From: an uncultured Kouleothrix sp.
GTDB taxonomy: Bacteria > Chloroflexota > Chloroflexia > Chloroflexales > Roseiflexaceae
NCBI GenBank assembly: GCA_937858455.1
Contig: CALLYN010000318.1
Span: forward strand, 1-10,119
DNA length: 10,119 nt
Direction of reading: 5' to 3'
Position numbers and translations under genes: made by a program. Positions 4,143-10,119 of the stretch are shown piece after piece; position 1 is the first letter of the stretch; every line of letters begins with the position of its first letter. A model generated the notes under the pieces. That model had not been told where the DNA came from and searched no databases. It worked only from the letters and a program-made list of their open reading frames with translations.

Positions 4143-7109
4143 CTACGGCCGGCGTGCCACCGGGATGTAGATGCTGTACGTCACGTTCACGCGCACCGGT
4201 GGCGGATTCACCACGCTGATGTTGACGGCATCCTGCGTGCGCGCGCCATTGCTGTCGGTGGCGGTGATGGTGAGCGTGTGGCTGCCGCGCGGCAGGCCAT
4301 CCGACAGCACCAGGTTCTCGCCTACGCCCAGGGTCGTGCCGTTCTCGTCGGTCCATACCAGGCTATTGCCCTGGAGGTAGCCGTCTTCGAGGTCGAGCGC
4401 CGTCGCCTGCACCACGATCGGCTGGCCGACGTAGGTTTGCACCGAGGAGTTACCCGCGATGCTGACCACCGGCGGCTTGTTGCTGATCGAGCCAGTGTTC
4501 AGCTGCTTGGTGGTCGACTGGCCGTTGTTCGTGGCGATCACCTCGAGCAGGCCGCCCGAGCTGCTCGGCAGGTTGCGCTTGCTGAGCACAAAGCTGTTGC
4601 CGGCGATGTTGGTTCCCAGCAGGCGCCATGAGAGGCCGTTGTCGGGGCTGTAGCGCATGGCGACCTGCACCGGCACGCCATCCGAGCTGGAGGCCTGCCA
4701 CGTGACGGTGATCGCGTCGACCGTGCTGGTGGCTGTGGCCGTCAGGCTGGGCGGCGCCGGCGAGGCCTGCTGCGACGAGATCAGCGTATTGCCTTTGTAC
4801 AGCTCGATCGAGGCCAGGTTGGCAACTTGCGGCGCCGTGAAGCTAAAGCCGAACGACGGCGCGGTGGTGTGCGAATCGACCGTGGTGGGGCTGAACTGGT
4901 AGCTGTACTGCACCACGCCGCCGGAGTCGCGCAGGTCTACGCGGTAGCTGCCGCTCGCGTCGCCCGTGTCGGCCGTCACGTTGTTCACCGGCACGTTCGA
5001 GGTGAACGCGCCGCTCACAGTGTCGCTGTAGATGCTGCCGGCGATCAGCAGGCCATTGCCGGCCTGGGCCGGGATGGCGCCATGTGGCGGCGGCGGTGCG
5101 GCCTGGGTCAAGGCCTGCAGCATCTTGAGGTAGTGGAACGCCGACACCCAGATCGGCCGGCAGTAGCTCATGAAATCCTTTTCGCCGTCGGAGTGCAGCT
5201 GGCGCTGGTACACGTCGACGCCCACGTCACCAGTGCGGCCGTCGGCGAACGGGTAGTCCGGGTCGCCGGCCACACCGCAGGGCGCGTGGTTCAACCCCAG
5301 GTTATGGCCGATCTCGTGCGCGGCAACGCCGTTCGAGGCTTCCAGGCCTACGCTGGTAAGCAGGTTGCCGCCAACCCAGCCGATGCCGGCGGTGAACGAG
5401 TTCTGGCCGGCAACTACGCCCTGCGGCACCACGCCGTAGTACACCAGCTTCGAGGTGCGCGCGGCGGCGCCAAGCTCGCGGTTGCGCACGGCGGTCAGCT
5501 CGTCGAGCAGCTTCTCCCAGCCGTTCGAGTTCAGGTTGCCGGTGAACAGGTACTCCGAGTGCAGCGTCGCCCGCACGTCGGCGATCGGGTACAGGTTCTG
5601 CAGGTTGCTCAGGCCCTGGTTGTTCTGCGTCAGATCGGGCCGCAGGATCGTTCCCTGGCCGCCCGGCTGGTAGGCGATCGGCACCAGCATGATCTGCAGC
5701 GTCGGCACGGTGCGGAAGGTCACCGGCAGGTCGGCGCTGCGGTTATCGGCGAAGGTGGCCTCGTCGATCGTGTGGTTGGGGTTGACTTCGGCCCAGAGCG
5801 TAATCGGGCCGCCGGTGGTCCAGTCGATCGGCAGCTGGAAGTTGAGCGTGTCGTCGAAGTTTGCGCGGTTGGGCGAAAGCTGGGCCACAATGCTGTCGCG
5901 CGCGTTGAATGGCGAAAGCGGCGAGCCGGTGATCTCGACGCCATTGCGCACGCCGTGCAGCCGCCCGGTGACGTTCAGCACCGCAGTGGCGCTGTTCTGC
6001 ACGCCAACGCTCACGCGCACCACCACCGGCCGCCCGGCGATCAGCGGCACATTGTTCTGGCCAGTCTGCACCGCCTGGGTCGTCTCGATCTGGCTCACCG
6101 TCAGGTTGAGATTGGTAGCCGGTGTTGTCGGCGTGCTGGTGGGCAGCTGGGTGGGCGTATCGGTGGGTGTATCCGTCGGGATGCTGGTGGGCGTGTCGGT
6201 GGGCGTATCCGTCGGGATGCTGGTGGGTGTGTTCGTCGGCTGGCCAACTGGCGTGTTGGTAGCAGTGCCGACCGGGGTGTCGGTGGGTATGCTGGTGGGC
6301 GTGTTTGTCGGCCGAATGGTGGGCGTGTTCGTCGACCGGATGGTCGGCGTACTCGTCGCCGCAGCGCCCTGCGATACCAGCCGGAGGTTATCGATCGTAA
6401 ACCCGATGTCGTTGTTGCTCTCGTCGCTGATGAACATCACCGCGATCGTGACGCTCGTCTGGCCCAGCAGCGACGACGGCACGCCCGAGCACTGCAAATT
6501 GCTCAGGTCGACCGAGTCTTGGTGATAAGCGTCATTCAGCGCGCCGCTCTGGTAGTTGCCGCAGTAGTAGTTGCCGTCGATCGAGGCGCCGACGAACAGC
6601 TGGTCGTAGTCGGCCTCGCTCGAGCCAATGAAATTGTACGTCAGCACCGAGCTGACCATGTTGGTCAGGTCGAACGGGCCGTAGACCGCTACGCTGTAGA
6701 CGTTATCGGGGTAGTTGGCGTTGCACGAGAGGTTTGAGCCATTCGCGCCGCCGCCAACCGTCCAGCCGGCAAAGGCGCCCTGGAGCGGGTTGCAGCCGCG
6801 CTTGCCAAGCAAGTACTCGCCGCCGCTATTGCCGAAATCCTGCAGCGTCCAGCCTGCGGACGGCCACGCGCCCTCAAATCCCTCGTTGAAGTTCGCCGGG
6901 AAAGTGGCCGCCTGAGTCGCTGCGCCGGCTACCTGTGGCCGGGCGCGGCTCGGGCTACGTGGCAGCGTTCGCGCAAACTGCGCCGGGTGGCGCCCCTGCT
7001 GAACTTTTTGCGCCTTCACTAGGGTTGGCCCAAGCAGCGCTCCTGATACAAGGATTGGCAGCAGCGCCACCAGCACCGCGGCTGGTAAGCCAAGCAAACG
7101 TACACGCAT
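4143..7109 (-). CDS. Large secreted metzincin-type zinc metalloprotease with Thr-Pro spacer and Ig-like domains
   Basis: A 988-aa exported protein. Residues 1-33 form a signal peptide. Residues 70-247 (NEGFEG..WPSAGWT to DIGFTIDNLRLVS) resemble a MAM/jelly-roll adhesion domain seen beside secreted peptidases. Residues 252-330 are a Thr/Pro spacer of TPTDTPTSIPT type. Residues 335-465 resemble a CARDB Ig-like domain (GRPVVVRVSVGVQN, TIDEATFADNRS). The catalytic domain has HEIGHNLGLNH at 598-608 (three zinc-ligand histidines, catalytic Glu599) and a Met-turn FMSYC at 646-650. Cys611 and Cys650 could form a disulfide. Residues 780-970 look like Ig/fibronectin-type modules. The C-terminus is YSIYIPVARRP. 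The ATG at 7109 is chosen because AAAGGA lies 7 bases upstream and a signal peptide follows at once; the open frame to 7562 codes for unstructured, Arg-rich sequence. It likely digests extracellular protein; the substrate is unknown. Catalytic class is well supported, the exact MEROPS family is not. Confidence 0.88.
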   Translation of the reverse strand: MRVRLLGLPAAVLVALLPILVSGALLGPTLVKAQKVQQGRHPAQFARTLPRSPSRARPQVAGAATQAATFPANFNEGFEGAWPSAGWTLQDFGNSGGEYLLGKRGCNPLQGAFAGWTVGGGANGSNLSCNANYPDNVYSVAVYGPFDLTNMVSSVLTYNFIGSSEADYDQLFVGASIDGNYYCGNYQSGALNDAYHQDSVDLSNLQCSGVPSSLLGQTSVTIAVMFISDESNNDIGFTIDNLRLVSQGAAATSTPTIRSTNTPTIRPTNTPTSIPTDTPVGTATNTPVGQPTNTPTSIPTDTPTDTPTSIPTDTPTDTPTQLPTSTPTTPATNLNLTVSQIETTQAVQTGQNNVPLIAGRPVVVRVSVGVQNSATAVLNVTGRLHGVRNGVEITGSPLSPFNARDSIVAQLSPNRANFDDTLNFQLPIDWTTGGPITLWAEVNPNHTIDEATFADNRSADLPVTFRTVPTLQIMLVPIAYQPGGQGTILRPDLTQNNQGLSNLQNLYPIADVRATLHSEYLFTGNLNSNGWEKLLDELTAVRNRELGAAARTSKLVYYGVVPQGVVAGQNSFTAGIGWVGGNLLTSVGLEASNGVAAHEIGHNLGLNHAPCGVAGDPDYPFADGRTGDVGVDVYQRQLHSDGEKDFMSYCRPIWVSAFHYLKMLQALTQAAPPPPHGAIPAQAGNGLLIAGSIYSDTVSGAFTSNVPVNNVTADTGDASGSYRVDLRDSGGVVQYSYQFSPTTVDSHTTAPSFGFSFTAPQVANLASIELYKGNTLISSQQASPAPPSLTATATSTVDAITVTWQASSSDGVPVQVAMRYSPDNGLSWRLLGTNIAGNSFVLSKRNLPSSSGGLLEVIATNNGQSTTKQLNTGSISNKPPVVSIAGNSSVQTYVGQPIVVQATALDLEDGYLQGNSLVWTDENGTTLGVGENLVLSDGLPRGSHTLTITATDSNGARTQDAVNISVVNPPPVRVNVTYSIYIPVARRP
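6120..6356 (-). repeat. Thr-Pro-rich tandem coding repeats inside the protease gene
   Basis: Residues 252-330 repeat units such as NTPTSIPTDTP and TDTPTSIPTDTP. At DNA level GTATCCGTCGGGATGCTGGT occurs twice (around 6168-6225) with close variants either side, so copy number may vary by slippage or unequal recombination. It should form an extended linker between the N-terminal domain and the rest of the protein. Confidence 0.85.
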
Positions 7110-7567
7110 CGAGTAGTCCTTTCGATACCTGCGAGATGAACCGAAACAAAGCCGCTCCACCGCCCTACGACGCCTTCCCAGCCGCCTGTGCTGCGTACCG
7201 GGCCATCTTTTCCCCCTTCTTCGTACGCGCCCCCCCTCCACGCGCCACTGTTTGGTTTCGAACAGGATTATCGTAGGCCGCACATCGCTTGCGCTTCCAG
7301 CGCGAACGACGGGCCATAGAACTATGCGTGTACGTAGGCTAGATACGCATATACCAGCAGCCCGACCGGCCTTTGGTCGTGCTACTGGTGAGACTATCGG
7401 TTCCGACAAGGTATACTTGGCCGCCTGCCTGGCGCGAGGCCAGAAGAACATCAAGCCCGCCGTAATCAGCATCGCCGTTCGGGCGTAGTGCGGCCAACAA
7501 GAGGATCGGTGCAGCGCTGCCCGCCTCGCGCCGATAGAACCCGGCCTATTCCTGCAACACAACGCGC
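7110..7567. other. 458-bp intergenic stretch upstream of the protease
   Basis: No convincing gene on either strand. It holds the protease ribosome-binding site and should hold its promoter, but no clear -35/-10 pair was found. An inverted repeat TATGCGT (7323-7329) / ACGCATA (7345-7351) with a 15-base spacer could be a regulator site; this is weak. Confidence 0.4.
7117..7122 (-). promoter_or_regulatory. Ribosome-binding site of the metalloprotease gene
   Basis: On the minus strand this reads AAAGGA, 7 bases before the ATG at 7109. It supports the start that opens with the signal peptide. Confidence 0.7.
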
Positions 7568-8185
7568 CTAATCGTATCGGTCGCGCCGGCTGCGCGCCAG
7601 CAGATCGCCGAGGAGCGCCATACTGGCGAGCTTGCCCGCATCGCGCTCGTGGGCGGCTTCGGGCGTCCAGTAGTGGTGGTTTGCGATGAACTTGATCTGG
7701 TTTGAATACCAGCCCTCGTCGGTCATCGCGCCGCCGTAGCTCGCCAGCTCGGCGCGCAGCGCCTGGTTCCGCGCCAAGAAATTCGGGTGCCCCAGCACGT
7801 CCAGGTCAGCGTCGGCCAGCAGGCGCTCCAGCAGCGTATGCGGCGATTGCGGCAGCTTGGTGGCCATGATCATCCCGTGGATGCGGCTGATCTGGCGTGG
7901 CTGGTAGCCAAACTCCGGCAGCACTGCTGTGGCGATCGCTGCGCTGGCGGCCTCGTGGCCGGCATAGTGTGTGATAAAGCCAAGATCGTGGTAGTAGGCC
8001 GCCGTGCGCAGCAGCAATAGTTCATCGCCGCGCACCCCCGCCAGGCCGGCCAGCCGCTCGGCCGCCGGCACCACTTCGTCGCAGGTATGCGCGATCGAGT
8101 GGTATACCAGCGCCGGCGCCAGCTCGGACGCCAGCCGTTGAATTGCATACTGGCGAGCACGCTCGAAGTCGGGCTTTATGCGCAT
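7568..8185 (-). CDS. HD-domain metal-dependent phosphohydrolase (stand-alone)
   Basis: This 205-aa protein consists almost entirely of one HD domain. The likely metal-binding residues are His29 in LVYHSIAHT, His66-Asp67 in AAYYHDLGF, His103 in SRIHGMIMAT, and Asp125/Asp127 in LADADLDVLG. GHEAAS (76-81) and KLPQSP (110-115) are also typical of this HD subfamily. HD proteins hydrolyse phosphate esters, often nucleotides or cyclic dinucleotides; nothing here fixes the substrate, and there is no attached RelA, cyclase, GAF or GYP domain. It is cytoplasmic, since there is no signal peptide or membrane segment. The ATG at 8185 has no strong ribosome-binding site (GGCGG only), but the alignment-like start MRIKPDFERARQYA suits the family and a TATAAT box lies 67 bases upstream. 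It follows the ABC ATPase gene on the same strand after a 103-base gap that contains that box, so it is probably transcribed on its own. Confidence 0.87.
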   Translation of the reverse strand: MRIKPDFERARQYAIQRLASELAPALVYHSIAHTCDEVVPAAERLAGLAGVRGDELLLLRTAAYYHDLGFITHYAGHEAASAAIATAVLPEFGYQPRQISRIHGMIMATKLPQSPHTLLERLLADADLDVLGHPNFLARNQALRAELASYGGAMTDEGWYSNQIKFIANHHYWTPEAAHERDAGKLASMALLGDLLARSRRDRYD

Positions 8186-8251
8186 ACAAGCCGCCCCGAT
8201 ACCAACGGCCCACCAGCAGATATGCTGTTCGATGTGTGGTTGCTTGGCGGC

Positions 8252-8257
8252 ATTATA
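8252..8257 (-). promoter_or_regulatory. Likely -10 box of the HD-domain gene
   Basis: The minus strand reads TATAAT here, in an unusually AT-rich patch (8250-8300) of a GC-rich window. It lies 67 bases before the ATG at 8185. No good -35 hexamer lies at the expected distance, so it may need an activator. Confidence 0.5.
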
Positions 8258-8288
8258 TACGTAATATTCCGCGTGCGCATCGTATAAA

Positions 8289-9401
8289 CTACGTATTTTC
8301 GGAGGTTGGTATCATGCTGATTGCGCCAGGCCGCAGCTCGAGCGTCACCGCCGCCCCAGCGGGTGGCAGCTCGGCGCCGCCAAGCTCGAACACCAGCGGC
8401 GGGCCTGCCGCCGGCCGAAGCGTAAGCTGGGTGTAGCTGCCGCGAAACGAGCGCTCGGCCAGCGTACCGGCGATGCGGTTCGGCCCGGCCGGCGAGGCCG
8501 CTGGCAGAAGTGCGGCAGCCTCGGGGCGCAGCACCAGCACCACCGCCGATCCGCGCGCCACGCCCGGCAAGCTCGCCACGCCAGTAAAGCGGCCAAGCGC
8601 GGTATCGACCACGGCGGTCGTATCTTCCACGCCGGCTACGCGGCCCTCCACGAGGTTGGCGTGGCCCAGGAAGCGCGCCACGAACGGGCTACTCGGCCAG
8701 TGGTACACCTGCTCGGGCGAGCCCTGCTGCGCAATCCGGCCGTCGCGCAGCAGCACCAGCCAGTCGGCCAGCGCGAACGCTTCGGCCTGGTCGTGCGTCA
8801 CGTACAGGCTGGTGACGCCCACGCGCCTGAGAATAGTGCGCAGCTCGTCGAGCAGGCGCTCGCGCAGCGTGCGATCAAGCGCGCCCAGCGGCTCGTCGAG
8901 CATCAGCAGGCGCGGGCTGGGCGCCAGGCTGCGCGCCAGCGCCACACGCTGGCGCTCGCCGCCCGACAGCTCGAACACCCGCCGGCGCTCGTAGCCCGCC
9001 AGGCCCACCAGATCCAGCATTGCCGCAACGCGCTCGGCCACGCACTGGCGCGGCAGGCCCTGCATGCGCAGGCCAAATGCCACATTGCCGGCCACATCGC
9101 GGTGCGGAAACAGCGCGTAATCTTGAAACATCAAGCCGAAGCCGCGCCGGTGCGGCGGCAGATCGTCGATCGCGCGGCCTTCGAAGCGGATCGAGCCGCT
9201 GTCGGCGCGCTCGATCCCCGCGACCAGCCGCAGCAGGGTTGTCTTGCCGCACCCCGAGGGGCCGAGCAGGCAAACGATCGCGCCCTGTGTGGCGCGCAAG
9301 CTCACGCCGCGCAGGGCCGGCGTGCCATCGTAGGCCTTGGCGACATCGCGAACTTCAAGCAGTGCGTCGCTCACTGGCGCGCGGGCGCCGCTCGTCGCCA
9401 A
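8289..9401 (-). CDS. ABC transporter ATP-binding protein (PotA/FbpC/ThiQ-type importer ATPase)
   Basis: A 370-aa importer ATPase that would couple ATP hydrolysis to uptake through an inner-membrane permease. Numbered from the TTG start, Walker A is GPSGCGKT at 47-54, the Q-loop is FQDYALFPH with Gln93, the signature is LSGGERQ at 145-151, Walker B is LLMLDE at 165-170, the D-loop is GALD at 173-176, and the H-loop is His203 in VTHDQAEA. Residues from about 240 form a regulatory TOBE-like domain (VEGRVAGVED, LRPEAAALLP). This layout fits the spermidine, ferric iron, thiamine or 2-aminoethylphosphonate subgroup; the substrate cannot be decided. No permease or binding-protein gene is in the window, and the upstream side is a repeat-filled gap followed by an unrelated gene, so it looks like an orphan ATPase. 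The start is uncertain: TTG at 9401 has GAGAA nearby, while GTG at 9374 gives a more usual N-terminus (SDALLEVRDV). Confidence 0.88.
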   Translation of the reverse strand: MATSGARAPVSDALLEVRDVAKAYDGTPALRGVSLRATQGAIVCLLGPSGCGKTTLLRLVAGIERADSGSIRFEGRAIDDLPPHRRGFGLMFQDYALFPHRDVAGNVAFGLRMQGLPRQCVAERVAAMLDLVGLAGYERRRVFELSGGERQRVALARSLAPSPRLLMLDEPLGALDRTLRERLLDELRTILRRVGVTSLYVTHDQAEAFALADWLVLLRDGRIAQQGSPEQVYHWPSSPFVARFLGHANLVEGRVAGVEDTTAVVDTALGRFTGVASLPGVARGSAVVLVLRPEAAALLPAASPAGPNRIAGTLAERSFRGSYTQLTLRPAAGPPLVFELGGAELPPAGAAVTLELRPGAISMIPTSENT

Positions 9402-9432
9402 TCGTTCTCAGCACACATGGCAGAATCGGCAA

Positions 9433-9588
9433 TAGCTAGCTGTTTGAAAAGCGTGGTTTGGAAGAGCTTCGCCTCTCCAAACGTCGGTATTTCTAGCGGG
9501 TCGCGGCCACATTCGTGGCCGCGACCCGCTAGAGAAGGATGCGCGAGGGGCATCGCCCCTCGCACTCCCCTTTTCAGGCAGGCTCTAA
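9433..9588. repeat. Compound inverted-repeat element (family A, copy 3) with three internal hairpins
   Basis: The ends are imperfect inverted copies: GCTGTTTGAAAAG on the left (9439-9451) and, in reverse complement, AGAGCCTGCCTGAAAAG on the right (9570-9586). Inside are a GTTTGGAAGAGC/GCCTCTCCAAAC hairpin (9457-9480), a perfect 18-bp stem (9493-9532) and a GCGAGGGGC/GCCCCTCGC hairpin (9543-9563). The last hairpin matches the core of the repeat at 541-612, and the first resembles the repeat at 1953-2023. It contains no open frame and looks like a MITE or REP-like element, perhaps nested. It fills the gap upstream of the ABC ATPase gene. Confidence 0.7.
9493..9532. repeat. Perfect 18-bp inverted repeat with ATTC loop
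   Basis: CTAGCGGGTCGCGGCCAC (9493-9510) is exactly complementary to 9515-9532. Flanking TTT/AGA bases nearly extend it. It is the central hairpin of the compound element. Confidence 0.85.
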
Positions 9589-9629
9589 CTTACGGGTCCG
9601 AGTATTGTAGCATTAAGTGGCTCTGCGCT

Positions 9630-9666
9630 GCAAATAGAAAACGGGGGCGGCTTCGCCACCCCCGTT
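9630..9666 (-). terminator. Intrinsic terminator of the bactofilin gene
   Basis: AACGGGGGCGGC (9640-9651) pairs with GCCACCCCCGTT (9655-9666), with one C-A mismatch, around a TTC loop. On the minus strand it is followed by TTTCTATTTG. It lies 34 bases past the bactofilin stop codon. It has the same GGC-TTC-GCC tip as the two hairpins behind the protease. Confidence 0.75.
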
Positions 9667-9699
9667 GCCCGTAGATTACGATACTGCAAGGCGCCCGGA

Positions 9700-10119
9700 T
9701 CAGGCCGCCGGCCGCACCATATGTAGCTCGCCGTCAAGCGAGCCGCCCTCGTATACCACCAGCGCCACCGTCTCGACCGCGCCCTGCACAGTGCCGGTGG
9801 AGGCGATCTCGAGCCGGCCGCGGCAGGCGATCTTGCCGGTAAACGTGCCCGCGATCGTGATCGCCTCGGCTACCAGCTCGGCCTCAACCTGCGCGCCGGC
9901 CTCGACCAGGATATACTGGCGCGACTCGATCGCGCCGCGCGCTGCGCCCTGGATGCGTACGCCGCGCTCCGAGCGGTAGTGGCCGTCGAAAAAGTCGTCG
10001 GGGCCAATCACGCTCTCGGCGTTCGGGCGGGCCGGCACCGGCGCAACCACCGCCGCCGGAAGCTCGGGCGCGGCGGCCTTGGGCGCAGGTGCAGCTGGCG
10101 CAGGCGCAGGTGCGGCGGG
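9700..10119 (-). CDS. Bactofilin (polymer-forming cytoskeletal protein), N-terminus off the right edge
   Basis: The last 139 residues of a protein that continues past the right edge. The visible N-terminal part (about 40 residues) is Pro/Ala-rich (PAPAPAAPAPK) and is likely a flexible linker. It is followed by a compact domain of short beta-strand repeats with regularly spaced glycines: VRIQGAARGAIESRQYILVE, AEAITIAGTFTGKIACRG, LEIASTGTVQGAVETV, GSLDGELHM. This is the right-handed beta-helix pattern of bactofilins (DUF583), which polymerise without nucleotide into filaments that scaffold membrane or cell-wall processes. A GTG at 10048-10050 could serve as a start, but the frame stays open with coherent Pro/Ala-rich sequence to the window end, so a longer protein is more likely. 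The stop at 9700 is followed by a clear terminator. Whether a membrane helix or another domain precedes the linker cannot be seen. It shares the minus strand with the ABC ATPase but is separated from it by the terminator and repeats. Confidence 0.85.
   Translation of the reverse strand, partial: PAAPAPAPAAPAPKAAAPELPAAVVAPVPARPNAESVIGPDDFFDGHYRSERGVRIQGAARGAIESRQYILVEAGAQVEAELVAEAITIAGTFTGKIACRGRLEIASTGTVQGAVETVALVVYEGGSLDGELHMVRPAA

Noticed and set aside
6120..6356. Possible CRISPR or satellite array
   Set aside because: The repeats are in-frame Thr-Pro codons with no unique spacers between fixed-length repeats; this is a protein linker.
5689..6525. 278-aa plus-strand frame with VGVSVGMLVG repeats
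   Set aside because: The repeats are the reverse-strand reading of the Thr-Pro spacer; there is no ribosome-binding site or fold.
4827..6737. 636-aa open frame on the plus strand opposite the protease gene
   Set aside because: It is Arg/Val/Gly-rich with no domain pattern and lies antisense to a gene with clear protease motifs; it is a GC-driven shadow frame.
7252..7488. 78-aa plus-strand frame in the gap upstream of the protease
   Set aside because: There is no ribosome-binding site, the composition is Arg-rich and no motif is recognisable; the region is best read as intergenic.
7110..7562. N-terminal extension of the protease frame up to 7562
   Set aside because: The extra 151 residues are Arg-rich and unstructured, and would bury the signal peptide; the ribosome-binding site and signal peptide both support 7109.
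9371..9565. 64-aa minus-strand frame overlapping the ABC gene start
   Set aside because: It runs through the compound repeat element, has no domain, and its overlap with the possible GTG start looks like chance.

Overview
This GC-rich window (roughly two-thirds G+C by eye) most likely comes from a Chloroflexota genome, probably class Chloroflexia (Roseiflexus/Kouleothrix-like). The reasons are the secreted protein with a long Thr-Pro (TPT/TDTPT) spacer and a short C-terminal IYIPVA-type tail, the LPNTG-anchored Ala/Thr mini-protein, the bactofilin, and GC-rich hairpins between genes. This assignment is an inference; there is no rRNA or marker gene in the window.

Left part (1-3210). The first ~200 bases encode, on the minus strand, an ECF-like sigma factor region 4 fragment that runs off the left edge. 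It abuts the C-terminal third of a zinc-type alcohol dehydrogenase on the plus strand. Both genes have lost their N-terminal parts at the same point, so this is either a rearrangement or an assembly chimera. Next, on the plus strand, come a Gfo/Idh/MocA oxidoreductase (872-1966) and an enolase-superfamily acid-sugar dehydratase resembling L-rhamnonate dehydratase (2050-3210). These look like a small sugar-acid catabolic operon; the truncated dehydrogenase may once have belonged to it.

Middle (3211-7567). A terminator hairpin separates the dehydratase from a convergent gene for a small surface protein with a signal peptide, Ala/Thr stalk, LPNTG motif and transmembrane tail. A ~450-bp hairpin-rich intergenic stretch follows, then a large secreted metzincin-type metalloprotease (988 aa, minus strand). 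It has a signal peptide, a jelly-roll-like N-terminal domain, a Thr-Pro spacer, a CARDB-like domain, an HEXXHXXGXXH protease domain and Ig-like domains.

Right part (7568-10119), all minus strand. This holds a stand-alone HD-domain phosphohydrolase, an ABC transporter ATPase of the spermidine/iron/thiamine import type without its permease in the window, a compound inverted-repeat element, a terminator, and the C-terminal part of a bactofilin that runs off the right edge.

The main non-coding signal is several families of hairpin repeats between genes. One is TIR-like (ends near AGAGCCTG..TGAAAAG) and sits at or across the stop codons of two genes. A second is a pair of 18-bp stems that share a core but have different, compensating outer arms. 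A third is a terminator-like GGCGGC-TTC-GCCGCC hairpin with gene-specific arms, duplicated in tandem behind the protease. No CRISPR array, tRNA, rRNA or transposase gene was seen.
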